In this document: positions 34,633 to 42,067 of the stretch, piece after piece
Layout of the letters: each line of letters begins with the position of its first letter
Numbering within the stretch: the stretch's first letter is position 1
Source of the DNA: DATKKG01 sp035543015
GTDB taxonomy: Archaea > Thermoproteota > Nitrososphaeria > Conexivisphaerales > DTJL01
NCBI GenBank assembly: GCA_035543015.1
Contig: DATKKG010000017.1
Span: 62,001-126,000 of the forward strand
DNA: 64,000 nt
Direction: 5' to 3'
The notes under the pieces: model-generated
Database searches by the model: none
What the model saw: only the letters and a program-made list of their open reading frames with translations
What the model was told of the DNA's origin: nothing
Translations under genes and position numbers: made by a program

Positions 34633-35067
34633 TTGGGGCAGGAGGACAAGGGTCTCAGCTGGGCTGACACCAAGGTCATCATAGGCGCTTTCCTGGTCGT
34701 CCTCGTCGGCATAACGGCCGCCACGTATTCGACCCTCTTCCTAGTCCCGCCTCACGCTCCCTCGACGGTTGTGACCGTGAGCACCACATGGGAGCTGGTC
34801 GCGGCCAACATCAAGTACAACAGCACCAACCCGACCATCTACGTGCCCGTCGGCCAGAAGGTGACCCTGACCATTGTGAACAACGACGGGATGGCGCACA
34901 CCTTCGACATCGACGAACTGAACATCCACACGGGGACCATCAACCCCGGGGAATCGAAGACCGTGACGTTCACCATGACCTCGGCGAGCTCGTACAAGTA
35001 CTACTGCTCGATACACCCGGGTCTCATGGACGGTCAGGTCACCGCGTTGGCCTCCAGCGGATCCTAG
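34633..35067 (+). CDS. Membrane-anchored cupredoxin (plastocyanin-like)
   Basis: About 144 residues with one N-terminal membrane helix (VIIGAFLVVLVGITAATYSTLF) and a blue-copper domain facing outward. Ligands are the His of MAHTFDI and Cys, His and Met of CSIHPGLM. It shuttles electrons outside the membrane and is divergent from the Rieske/cytochrome b operon, so it probably accepts electrons from that complex. TTG 34633 is chosen from the TATA-like ATAAATTTAA (34591-34600). Confidence 0.9.
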   Translation: MGQEDKGLSWADTKVIIGAFLVVLVGITAATYSTLFLVPPHAPSTVVTVSTTWELVAANIKYNSTNPTIYVPVGQKVTLTIVNNDGMAHTFDIDELNIHTGTINPGESKTVTFTMTSASSYKYYCSIHPGLMDGQVTALASSGS

Positions 35068-35089
35068 GTGGCCGCAGACTGGTTCTATC

Positions 35090-35112
35090 TTGCTCGATAT
35101 CGAGCACGTCAT
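35090..35112. repeat. Palindrome GCTCGATATCGAGC, copy 1
   Basis: A 14-bp perfect palindrome about 25 bp after the cupredoxin stop codon, followed by ACGTCAT. Nearly the same sequence (CTCGATATCGAGCTCGTCAT) occurs at 42068-42088, also just after a stop codon. Could be a protein-binding site or a 3' processing/termination element. Confidence 0.45.
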
Positions 35113-35146
35113 TACTCCGCCCGGGGATCTCCCCGCGCTCTTCAGC

Positions 35147-36178
35147 CTAGATCTCTTCGATGCGCTCGGGCAGGCTCGGGTCCCCCTTTCTCATCTCGCC
35201 GTAGAGGGTCGTGAAGAGCCTGTTGATCTCCCATTGGGCTTTGTTTCCGACCTCGCTGAAGCTGCTGCGGTAGAACGACGCGTGCTCTATCTGGTACATC
35301 GAGCCGGTCATCAGTATCTTCGTCTTCAGCGCCGTCGGCAACACGAACCGGGCGTCCTCCTTCTTTATCCCGTGGTCTCTCAGCTTCGAGTATGCCTCCT
35401 TGGTGGCGCGCATGGTTTCGGAGAACAACCTCGAAGTGGCGTCGTCGGCCGTGATGCTCGGAGGAACGACCCCTGACTCGTTGACGGCGTCGGAGAACCT
35501 CTGGCTTTCCTGTGAAAATGAGAAGAGACGGTGGCGTACCAGCTGGTGGGAGGCGGCGCGGGATATGCCCTCGACTTCGATCGTCGCGAAGGAGTGCTTC
35601 AGCAGCTCCCGTGCGCTAAGGTCGGTCCCTGCCATCTCGCGGACCTGGCCCGTGGTCAGATGCTGGACCACCATCAGCCTGAAATCGGTCTCCGATGCCC
35701 CTGAACTCCCCGGTCTCTCGCCTGAGAAGCGTCTGTCCCTCGCCCCGGACTCGATGCAGTGGGCGACCGTCTCCGAAACCCTGGGGACGTGCTCTGCGAT
35801 AAAGGCGCATTCCCTTCCCGTGCAGTTGATGTGACGGGCCATCTCCGTCATCGTGCGGAGGTTCAAGCTGAGAAGGAAGGACCCGCTCTCCAGCCTCGTG
35901 AAGGAGACCTGCGGGTGCGCCTGGACGAGGGCCATGAGGTCGCCGGGCTCTCCCTCCACGCGGAGCATGCTACGCGCATGCTCATAGACGTCGAATTCGA
36001 GGCGGTTGAAGGCGCTCTCTGTCAGGTACTGTGGGTACCCGGCCGTCTCCATGTCCTTCTCAAGCTCCTCCCACAGCTTTGTCGTGTAGCACCTTCGCAT
36101 CGCAAGCCCGATGAGACGCTCGGGTTCTCGGGTACGCCAAAGGAGATCGGCCTTCAGCTGAGCACAGCTCCTCTCCAT
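35147..36178 (-). CDS. thyX: Flavin-dependent thymidylate synthase (ThyX)
   Basis: About 343 residues from ATG 36178. The ThyX motif RHRxxSxNxxSxR appears as RHRLFSFSQESQR, with Ser in place of the usual Asn. The frame continues 47 codons upstream of the chosen ATG, but those residues look non-coding and no promoter supports them. ThyX makes dTMP from dUMP with FAD and methylenetetrahydrofolate. The protein is longer than typical bacterial ThyX (about 220-250), with extra N-terminal sequence. Convergent with the cupredoxin gene. Confidence 0.85.
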   Translation of the reverse strand: MERSCAQLKADLLWRTREPERLIGLAMRRCYTTKLWEELEKDMETAGYPQYLTESAFNRLEFDVYEHARSMLRVEGEPGDLMALVQAHPQVSFTRLESGSFLLSLNLRTMTEMARHINCTGRECAFIAEHVPRVSETVAHCIESGARDRRFSGERPGSSGASETDFRLMVVQHLTTGQVREMAGTDLSARELLKHSFATIEVEGISRAASHQLVRHRLFSFSQESQRFSDAVNESGVVPPSITADDATSRLFSETMRATKEAYSKLRDHGIKKEDARFVLPTALKTKILMTGSMYQIEHASFYRSSFSEVGNKAQWEINRLFTTLYGEMRKGDPSLPERIEEI

Positions 36179-36609
36179 TTCGGGCGAGCACGCCCTAGAA
36201 AAACCCTGTGAACAACGGCCTGAAGACAGCGCCAGGTTGGCGAACCGGCCACCATAGGCGAGAAGGAGGGCCCCGTCAGCCTTCCCGCAGCGCGGGTCTT
36301 GGCTCAGCACTGATGTCATTCATCATGGATCAGAAATACCAGCTTGCTTCATCGCCGAGCAGTCTGCGGACCTGCTCGCCATATAGTCTTTGCTTGGCCA
36401 CTCGGTGCCCGCCGTCGCCCCGACCGCCTGTCGGGGCCTTGATCCGACCCCGTCGGGGCATGTCTGGTCCAGGACACCATGCTGCCCCGACCTGCAAGAT
36501 GCCGGGTCAAGGCCTTCCCCCCTACCCGTCTTGCGGAGCCCGTGCGTCGTTCACAACCGTTATATAGCAAGCTCAATCTCGCTGGAATCTGCTCTTTGGG
36601 GGCCAGCGC
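36179..36609. other. Intergenic region with GTCGGGGC inverted repeats and heme-O-synthase promoter
   Basis: No credible gene. The octamer GTCGGGGC or its complement occurs four times in 75 bp (36417-36424 minus, 36430-36437 plus, 36452-36459 plus, 36484-36491 minus). The first two form a perfect 8-bp stem with a 5-nt loop, and CCCCG-T-CGGGG overlaps the third. A TATA-like TTATATAG (36560-36567) precedes the downstream gene. Confidence 0.45.
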
Positions 36610-37467
36610 TTGATCAAGGATTACATCCAACTGACGAACCCCAATATCGTCTACCTGTTGGCCTTTACGGCAGCCACTTCCGCACTGATAGCGGGAGGCT
36701 TCGACAGGCCGCTCCAGGTCCTCGCCATTACGCTTGCAACGGGCCTATGCTCCGCGGGAGCCAGAAGCGTCACCAACTACATCGACAGGGACATCGATGC
36801 CGTGATGCGTAGGACCAGGCGCAGGCCCCTTCCCAGGAACGCCATCCCTCCCGGAAACGCCCTGGTGTACGGAGGCTGCCTCATCGGTGCGGGCCTCCTT
36901 CTCGCGTTTCCAATGGGTGCCCTCCTTCCCGTCTACCTCGGGCTGGGGCTCGTCGACAACGTGGTCGTCTACAACCTCCTGACAAAGAGGAAGACCGCCT
37001 GGAACATCATACTGGGGGCGCCCAGTGGAGGCATCCCAGCGTTCGTCGGTTACGTGGCGATCAAGGGCTACGTCGACTGGACGGCGGTCGCGCTCGCCGC
37101 ACTGGTGGTGCTCTGGACGCCCGTCCACATATGGAGTCTGGCGATCAGGTTCAAGGACGACTACGGAAGGGCCGACATTCCGATGCTCCCCGTGTCGCTG
37201 GGGGTGAAGACCGGCATACGCTGCATTGCCTACACCTCCGTGCTCCTGGCCGTTTTCACGGCGATACTGCCGATCCTTCCCGGCTCCCCCTTCGGCATCG
37301 GGGCCGCGATCGTCGGGACGGTCCTCAGCGTGGTCCTGGCGGCGATGAGCCTTTGGCTCATCAAGGAGCCCACCGAGAAGAAGGCGTGGGACCTCTTCAA
37401 GTTCACGAGCCCGTATTTGGCCCTCCTGTTCAGCGTGCTGGCCTTGGATGTAATAATGGGGATGTAG
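36610..37467 (+). CDS. ctaB: Heme O synthase (protoheme IX farnesyltransferase, UbiA family)
   Basis: A 285-residue membrane protein with about eight helices. The first prenyl-diphosphate/Mg site reads NYIDRDIDAVMRRTRRRPLP, the exact CtaB pattern. The second cytoplasmic loop reads FKDDYGRADIPMLPV, matching DYxxAGxPMLPV. SGGIPAFVGYVA is also family typical. It attaches a farnesyl group to haem for terminal oxidases. TTG 36610 start; TATA about 46 nt upstream leaves a short leader of about 20 nt. Confidence 0.92.
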   Translation: MIKDYIQLTNPNIVYLLAFTAATSALIAGGFDRPLQVLAITLATGLCSAGARSVTNYIDRDIDAVMRRTRRRPLPRNAIPPGNALVYGGCLIGAGLLLAFPMGALLPVYLGLGLVDNVVVYNLLTKRKTAWNIILGAPSGGIPAFVGYVAIKGYVDWTAVALAALVVLWTPVHIWSLAIRFKDDYGRADIPMLPVSLGVKTGIRCIAYTSVLLAVFTAILPILPGSPFGIGAAIVGTVLSVVLAAMSLWLIKEPTEKKAWDLFKFTSPYLALLFSVLALDVIMGM

Positions 37468-37750
37468 ACGCCGCTTCCCAGGCGCTCCCGATACCCGGCT
37501 GCAGCCTGGCAAGCTCCTCCTGTTCGAGTAGTCCCCTCAGGGTGCCTTCGAACGCCTTCCTCCATGAGACCGGGAGGCGGACCATGTCCCCCACCTCGAG
37601 CGCCTTCCCTGCGCCCCGTTACACGGGAAGGACGGTCAGGCCCCTCTCCTCTGCCAGGAGGGCCACCGTTTCGAGGACTTGAGCAGCGTCCCCGGCCTCC
37701 ACCCAGGCGGAAGAGAGGGAAAAGGGGGCCCCCGGAGCCGCCGAGGTGAC
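37468..37750 (-). pseudogene. Possible remnant of an FAD-linked oxidase-like gene
   Basis: The 350-bp gap between ctaB and the PINA gene has no intact ORF. The minus strand nevertheless reads protein-like for about 85 codons with one internal TAA (VEAGDAAQVLETVALLAEER, then GLTVLPV, stop, RGAGKALEVGD, then RKAFEGTLRGLLEQEELARL). The first part resembles the start of a PCMH-type FAD domain (A..V..A.E.G..V.PRGAG). The call is weak: it could equally be a decayed gene of another family. No promoter or start is visible. Confidence 0.25.
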
Positions 37751-37819
37751 GCGCGGGGTCTGTGGACGGACAGAAAGGTATTATACACAGCATTCTGGCG
37801 TTGTTAATGAAGAAAACAC

Positions 37820-39448
37820 ATGACTGATACCGCAGTTTTGGACACGAGCGCCATCATAGATGGAATTTTCTGGCGCTCGCTCGAGAGCGGAGAGATAAAG
37901 GACGTCGAAGTCTGCATCCCTTACGCCGCGCTCGATGAGCTACAAGCGCAGGCTTCAAGGAACGTCGACGTTGGTTTCATCGGACTGGCCGAGCTGAAGA
38001 AGATCCGCCTGTTCTGCGAATCCAAGGGCTACCGGCTGTACTTCTACGGCCCGAAGCCGTCCTTCGACGACATAAGGCTCGCCAAGAAGGGGAGGATCGA
38101 CGGGATGATCAGGGACGTCGCGAGAGAGGTGAACGGCACGCTCTACACCGCCGACTACGTCCTCTACCTCACGGCAGAGGCTGAGGGGGTGAAGGTGAAG
38201 CATCTCAGGCCCCAGATCAAGACCAAGGGGCTGAAGTTCGAAAGCTACTTCGACCCCAGGACCCTCAGCGTCCACCTAAAGGAGGGCGTCGTCCCCATGG
38301 CGAAAAGGGGAGGGCCGGGTGCCTTCGAGCTCGTGAAGGTCGGCGACAAGCTGCTGACCCGCGAAGAGCTCGAGGAGATCGAGACGGAGATACACGAGGC
38401 GTCCAGGGTCAGCCGGGACGCCTTCCAGGAGTTGAAGATGAGCGGGGCCAGCGTGACCCAGCTGGGCAACTTCAGGATAGCCGTCGCGAGGCCGCCCTTC
38501 AGCGACGGCCTCGAGATCACGATAGTCAGGCCCATAGTCAAGCTGACCCTCGAAGACTACAACCTCTCGGAGAAGCTCATGGACAGGCTGGCGAACAAGG
38601 CTGAGGGCGTGATCATCGCGGGCCCCCCGGGCTCCGGAAAGAGCACCCTCGCCTCCAGCATCGCCGAGTATTACATGAGGCAGGGCAGGATCGTGAAGAC
38701 GCTCGAGATGCCGCGGGACCTTCAGGTTCCCCCCGCGATAACGCAGTACGGGCCCCTCGAGGGGGAGTTCGAGAAGACGGCGGAGATCCTCCTCCTGGTG
38801 AGGCCCGACTTTACCGTGTATGACGAGGTGAGGAAGACCTCAGACTTCCAGGTGTTCGCTGACATGCGGCTGGCCGGCGTCGGGATGGTCGGCGTGGTGC
38901 ATGCTAGCGGGCCGGTCGACGCCGTCCAGAGGTTCGTCGGGAGGGTGGAGCTCGGCATGATCCCCCACATCATCGACACCATAGTCTTCGTCAAGGCCGG
39001 CAAGATCCAGGCCGTGTTGGACCTCAAGCTGGTGGTCAGGACCCCGACCGGGATGATGGAGGAGGACCTGGCGCGGCCCCTCGTGGAGGTCAGGGACTTC
39101 GAAACGGGGAGGCTGACGCATGAGATCTACACCTTCGGCGAAGAGAACGTCATCGTGCCGATCCCGGAGGGGGCTGGCGAGAGGAAGATGGTCACCGGCG
39201 TGGAGAAGCTGGCCCTCGAGAAGATCGCCTCCAAGATGAAGGAGTACGACCCCTTCGCCGAGGTTGAGCTGCTCTCCGGCAACAAGGCGGTCGTGAGGGT
39301 CAGCAGGGAAGCCATCCCTAGGCTGATAGGAAGGAAGGGGGAGAACATCACGGGATTGGAGGACTCCTTGGGCATCAGGATAGAGGTGAAACCCAGGGAG
39401 GGCGAAGACAGGACCATCGTGAAGAAAGAGAAGAAACGCAGGCGCTAG
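37820..39448 (+). CDS. PINA: PIN domain - PilT-type ATPase - KH domain protein
   Basis: A 542-residue archaeal fusion. The N-terminal PIN domain starts VLDTSAIIDGIFW with acidic residues ELKK and YTADYVLY later. The central VirB11/PilT ATPase has Walker A GPPGSGKST (about residue 268) and VYDEVRKTSD as Walker B. A C-terminal KH domain (RLIGRKGENITG, about residue 502) is present. In Sulfolobus, PINA forms a hexameric Holliday-junction branch migration motor. TATA-like TATTATAC (37779-37786). The gene is followed by the first copy of a recurring GTGCTTCCTAGTTTTT motif. Confidence 0.92.
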   Translation: MTDTAVLDTSAIIDGIFWRSLESGEIKDVEVCIPYAALDELQAQASRNVDVGFIGLAELKKIRLFCESKGYRLYFYGPKPSFDDIRLAKKGRIDGMIRDVAREVNGTLYTADYVLYLTAEAEGVKVKHLRPQIKTKGLKFESYFDPRTLSVHLKEGVVPMAKRGGPGAFELVKVGDKLLTREELEEIETEIHEASRVSRDAFQELKMSGASVTQLGNFRIAVARPPFSDGLEITIVRPIVKLTLEDYNLSEKLMDRLANKAEGVIIAGPPGSGKSTLASSIAEYYMRQGRIVKTLEMPRDLQVPPAITQYGPLEGEFEKTAEILLLVRPDFTVYDEVRKTSDFQVFADMRLAGVGMVGVVHASGPVDAVQRFVGRVELGMIPHIIDTIVFVKAGKIQAVLDLKLVVRTPTGMMEEDLARPLVEVRDFETGRLTHEIYTFGEENVIVPIPEGAGERKMVTGVEKLALEKIASKMKEYDPFAEVELLSGNKAVVRVSREAIPRLIGRKGENITGLEDSLGIRIEVKPREGEDRTIVKKEKKRRR

Positions 39449-39457
39449 CATGGTTGG

Positions 39458-39473
39458 GTGCTTCCTAGTTTTT
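39458..39473 (+). repeat. Recurring border motif GTGCTTCCTAGTTTTT, copy A
   Basis: Ten bases after the PINA stop codon. Identical to copy B (40019-40034) and, inverted, to copy D (40692-40707); the T run could also end transcription. Confidence 0.7.
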
Positions 39474-39565
39474 CCGGCAACGTCATCCGGCTAGAGGAAG
39501 CTCGGCGTTTGCACTAAGCTTAAAGCGTCGCCTTTCGGACTAGGGAGCATTCCCAGTGGTAGGGC

Positions 39566-40009
39566 TTGCTCGAGGAGCACTCCGCAGGCATCGTCGTATT
39601 CCATTCAGAGGACGGGGTGACCAAGTACCTACTGCTGAAAAACGACAAGTCAAAGTACGACCTGCCAAAGGGCAACATCGAAAGCGGCGAGTCCGAGCTG
39701 AACGCCGCCGTCAGGGAGGCGAGGGAGGAAACCGGGCTCCCTGACATACGGCTCGTTGACGGTTTTTCGGAGAGGATCACCTACTTCTACTTAAGGCCTG
39801 GCGGGGTCAAGGTCCACAAGTCGGTGCGGTACTACCTAGGGGAGACCTCTCGTCTGGACGTGACTGTATCAGAGGAGCACAAGGGGTTCGTGTGGGCGAC
39901 CCTTGATGAAGCTCTTACGATTACTTCGTATGACAACGTGAAGCTTCTTCTTAGTAGGGCGGACAAGTTTCGTAAGACTCTTTCAGTTGGGATTGATAGG
40001 TATACTTGA
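39566..40009 (+). CDS. Nudix hydrolase (Ap4A hydrolase-like)
   Basis: A 147-residue protein with a complete Nudix box: GNIESGESELNAAVREAREETGL fits GX5EX7REUXEEXGU. DLPKGNIE before the box is typical of bis(5'-nucleosyl)-tetraphosphatases. It likely degrades a dinucleoside polyphosphate or other NDP-X compound. TATA-like GCTTAAAGC (39518-39526) lies 44 nt before TTG 39566. The gene is bracketed by two direct copies of the GTGCTTCCTAGTTTTT motif. Codons toward the 3' end use more A/T than neighbouring genes. Confidence 0.88.
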   Translation: MLEEHSAGIVVFHSEDGVTKYLLLKNDKSKYDLPKGNIESGESELNAAVREAREETGLPDIRLVDGFSERITYFYLRPGGVKVHKSVRYYLGETSRLDVTVSEEHKGFVWATLDEALTITSYDNVKLLLSRADKFRKTLSVGIDRYT

Positions 40010-40018
40010 AGCGTTTGT

Positions 40019-40034
40019 GTGCTTCCTAGTTTTT
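40019..40034 (+). repeat. Recurring border motif, copy B
   Basis: GTGCTTCCTAGTTTTT, ten bases after the Nudix stop and identical to copy A. A degenerate copy (GTGCGTCCTAGTGGTTTT, 40102-40119) follows and overlaps the end of the zinc-ribbon gene. Confidence 0.7.
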
Positions 40035-40108
40035 GCAATTGAATTATCAAGCTATATGGAACTAGGAAAGTGTTCGTTGTTTATGGAAACAGGGGAGTTT
40101 CGTGCGTC

Positions 40109-40300
40109 CTAGTGGTTTTCAGCCGAAGCCTCCACTGGGACGTAGCAGGTCTTGTTGCGTCCGGTCCTCCTGTCCAACGGATGCCGGTACCTGTAGTAGC
40201 TGTACTTCCTCTCAGGGTTATTGCCGGTGCGGACTACGATGTCGGGCTTCCAGCAAGGGCGGCCGCACTTCGGGCACTTGATCAGCTCCTGCCGCGGCAT
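40109..40300 (-). CDS. Small zinc-ribbon protein, 63 aa (paralogue of the one at 56.3 kb)
   Basis: The motif KCPKCGRPCWKP, then RTGNNPERKYSYYRYRHP, then GRNKTCYV gives a CxxC...C zinc-ribbon-like protein. The gene at 56327-56620 encodes the same pattern: KCPKCGKASWRP ... RTGKNPEGGPYFYWEFRH ... HKNKHCYC. A TATA-like CCTTAAG centred 27 nt before the ATG makes it a leaderless gene, which argues that it is real. Repeats of the GGTGTTG type lie upstream. It could bind DNA or RNA; function unknown. Confidence 0.7.
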   Translation of the reverse strand: MPRQELIKCPKCGRPCWKPDIVVRTGNNPERKYSYYRYRHPLDRRTGRNKTCYVPVEASAENH

Positions 40301-40449
40301 ACATGCATGCTCGTCCTATGCGTACTTAAGGTGCTCATCTGTTGAGGGGGTTTCTTGCGTTTCTTGCCACACCCTCAAGTTCTCCCGGGTGTTGTCCATT
40401 CAAGGCGCGGAATCAGGCACGGATCTTCCACCTGCAAAGCTGCGCCGTT

Positions 40450-40550
40450 GGTGTTGAGCGCTCCAAATGCCGTCCGCCAAGGTCGTCAGGATAAACGGAA
40501 AACCGGCGGCATGTCAAGAATCGCGCTCAACACCTAACCAATCCCCATTG
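40450..40550. repeat. Inverted repeat GGTGTTGAGCGC / GCGCTCAACACC with repeated flank
   Basis: Perfect 12-bp arms at 40450-40461 and 40523-40534. Inside them a second complementary pair (ATGCCG-T-CCGCC with GGCGGCAT) extends the stem. The minus-strand block 40550-40520 (CAATGGGGATTGGTTAGG followed by TGTTGAGCGCGAT) matches 29783-29813 at all but about three positions. It may be a structured RNA or a small non-autonomous element. Confidence 0.6.
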
Positions 40551-40691
40551 CCTGCCGGACAATTGGTTTCCCTCCGTTGCGCGCGGTGGGGCAAGGGTGT
40601 TGTCCACGGTCGCCCAACGCCTTCCCTCGTGGGCCGCGCGGGTGCGGATCGCGGGCAGATCCGTACGGAGAGGGGAACACTGGCGCAAGAA

Positions 40692-40707
40692 AAAAACTAG
40701 GAAGCAC
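40692..40707 (-). repeat. Recurring border motif, copy D (inverted)
   Basis: GTGCTTCCTAGTTTTT on the minus strand, a few bases downstream of the HEAT-like gene's stop codon. Identical to copies A and B. Confidence 0.7.
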
Positions 40708-40712
40708 ACAAC

Positions 40713-41543
40713 CTACGCCCCACCCACCGACAAAACCCTGCGTAACTGCCTGATTTCGTTCGGGTACTTCAGAAGCCTCTTCTTTGTCAGGTTCTCGTTG
40801 ATGACCGAATAGACGTCTGAATCGTGCCAGGAAACAAGACGCGCCATCAGGGCAAACCCCTCCTTGGGAGATGCCGCCACGACGACGGAGAGCGAATATG
40901 AGAGCCCTTTCTTGAGGACCTTGAAGTCGTCACCCTTCCGGTCCATCCCTTTCAGTCTTTCGAAGATGGCCTCGTGGAGCCTGATGGCCGCCCTGGCCAC
41001 GAAGCCCTCATGAAGAAGCCTCGGTTCGGCCACACCGGCTGCCACAGCTCTCAGGACCAGCGGATCTCCCTCCTCGGCCCAGTCTGAGAGCAGTGCCAAG
41101 GTCTGCTTCGGGCGGCTCTCGATGAGCCTCTGGAGGGCCATCGCGACCCCCTCCCTCGTCCTCCACCTGGGGTCCCTCGCCATCTCCCGGAGCGTTGACA
41201 CGGCGGCCGGGAACCCCTCCTCCTCCGTCCCAACGGCTCCAAGGCCGCAGACCCCGCAGAACACGAGGTACTCATTGGGATCGTTCGTCGGCGCAAGCTC
41301 GGCCGGGATGCCGCATAGGCTCTGGCAGAGGGACAGCAAGGCCTTTCGGTCGAACGCGCCGGAAGAGCAGCCGCTCTGGATGACGTTGGCAAAGGCGGTC
41401 GCGAGCTCCAGGTTCCCCCGGGGGCCGGGGAGGCCGCTCCTCTGCAGCAGGTAGGCCCTGATCGTTGAGAAGTCCCCTCCCCTCGAATACTCCCAGAAGA
41501 GGGACCAGAGCTCCCTCTCGTATTCCCTGACCTTCTTTCCCAT
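40713..41543 (-). CDS. Helical-repeat protein (HEAT/DNA-alkylation-repair-like), 276 aa
   Basis: All-helical protein. Repeats such as VSTLREMARDPRWRTREGVAMALQRLIE and LLSDWAEEGDPLVLRAVAAGVAEPRLL have the D-P-x-x-x-R-x-A pattern of HEAT repeats and of AlkD-like proteins. Key AlkD catalytic residues cannot be checked by eye. ATG start 41543; no clear TATA box. It is bracketed by copies D and E of the border motif, both in its own orientation. Function unknown; a protein-interaction scaffold or DNA-binding protein are options. Confidence 0.7.
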   Translation of the reverse strand: MGKKVREYERELWSLFWEYSRGGDFSTIRAYLLQRSGLPGPRGNLELATAFANVIQSGCSSGAFDRKALLSLCQSLCGIPAELAPTNDPNEYLVFCGVCGLGAVGTEEEGFPAAVSTLREMARDPRWRTREGVAMALQRLIESRPKQTLALLSDWAEEGDPLVLRAVAAGVAEPRLLHEGFVARAAIRLHEAIFERLKGMDRKGDDFKVLKKGLSYSLSVVVAASPKEGFALMARLVSWHDSDVYSVINENLTKKRLLKYPNEIRQLRRVLSVGGA

Positions 41544-41589
41544 CGCTTGCCGCCCTACGAAGGGCGTTGCCCCTTTTCTGGGTATCTCC

Positions 41590-41604
41590 CACTAGGAAGC
41601 ACCC
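41590..41604 (-). repeat. Recurring border motif, copy E (inverted, partial)
   Basis: GGGTGCTTCCTAGTG on the minus strand, about 47 bases upstream of the HEAT-like gene. It shares the GTGCTTCCTAGT core but lacks the T run. Confidence 0.55.
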
Positions 41605-41662
41605 AGGTCACGAGACGAATGTCTAGCAAGCTTAATAGTAGACCAAACCGAGTTCGGCGTTC

Positions 41663-42046
41663 GTGAGCACCATTCCCGTGCTGCTGAGCCAGAACGCGGC
41701 AGACCGACTCAAGAGCATAATCTCAGAGGGCAAGTACAAGGCCATTCGTTTCGCCATGCAGCAGAACGATAGGGGACAAGTGTCCCCCAGCATGTTTCTG
41801 GTCGACGAAGTCCCCGAGGGGGACACGATCTACAACGACAAGGGCATCGCCGTCCTGATGGATAAGACCACCGCGGAGGTCCTGGACGGCGCCGAGGTGG
41901 ACCTGGTCAGAGAGGGCGAGGACGAGCACTTCGTCCTGACCGGCGGCCTCACGAGCGACTGCGGCTGCGGAGCGGAAGCAGGTGGGTCCTGCGGATGCGG
42001 TTGCGGATGCGGCGACGAGCACTCCTTCCAGCAGGACAACGCCTAG
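41663..42046 (+). CDS. IscA/HesB-like A-type carrier with unusual Cys-Gly-rich tail
   Basis: A 127-residue protein. The N-terminal LLSQNAADRLKSIISEG and the later VLMDKTTAEVLDGAEVDLV follow the HesB fold. The conserved first Cys of the family is absent (the region reads RFAMQQNDRGQVSPSMF). The C-terminus has DCGCG, as in IscA, and then GGSCGCGCGCGDEH, a run of extra cysteines. Metal or Fe-S binding through the tail is likely; function in cluster delivery is inferred. GTG 41663 is about 29 nt from the TATA-like GCTTAATAG (41630-41638). Confidence 0.75.
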   Translation: MSTIPVLLSQNAADRLKSIISEGKYKAIRFAMQQNDRGQVSPSMFLVDEVPEGDTIYNDKGIAVLMDKTTAEVLDGAEVDLVREGEDEHFVLTGGLTSDCGCGAEAGGSCGCGCGCGDEHSFQQDNA

Positions 42047-42067
42047 CTGGATTCCACCAATATCGTA

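Larger units (their letters stand above)
40301..40712. other. Repeat-rich intergenic region between the zinc-ribbon and HEAT-like genes
   Basis: No credible coding sequence. It holds GGGTGTTGTCCA twice (about 40387-40398 and 40596-40607, plus), the large hairpin listed below, and, at its right end, motif copy D. The zinc-ribbon promoter (CTTAAG, 40325-40330) is at its left end. Confidence 0.6.

Noticed and set aside
40387..40607. Repeated GGTGTTG sequences as a CRISPR array
   Set aside because: Copies are in mixed orientation with irregular spacing and no cas genes nearby.
39458..41604. Insertion sequence or integron
   Set aside because: No transposase or integrase gene and no attC-like fold. 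Only the repeated border motif supports mobility, so it is kept as a finding, not a mobile-element call.
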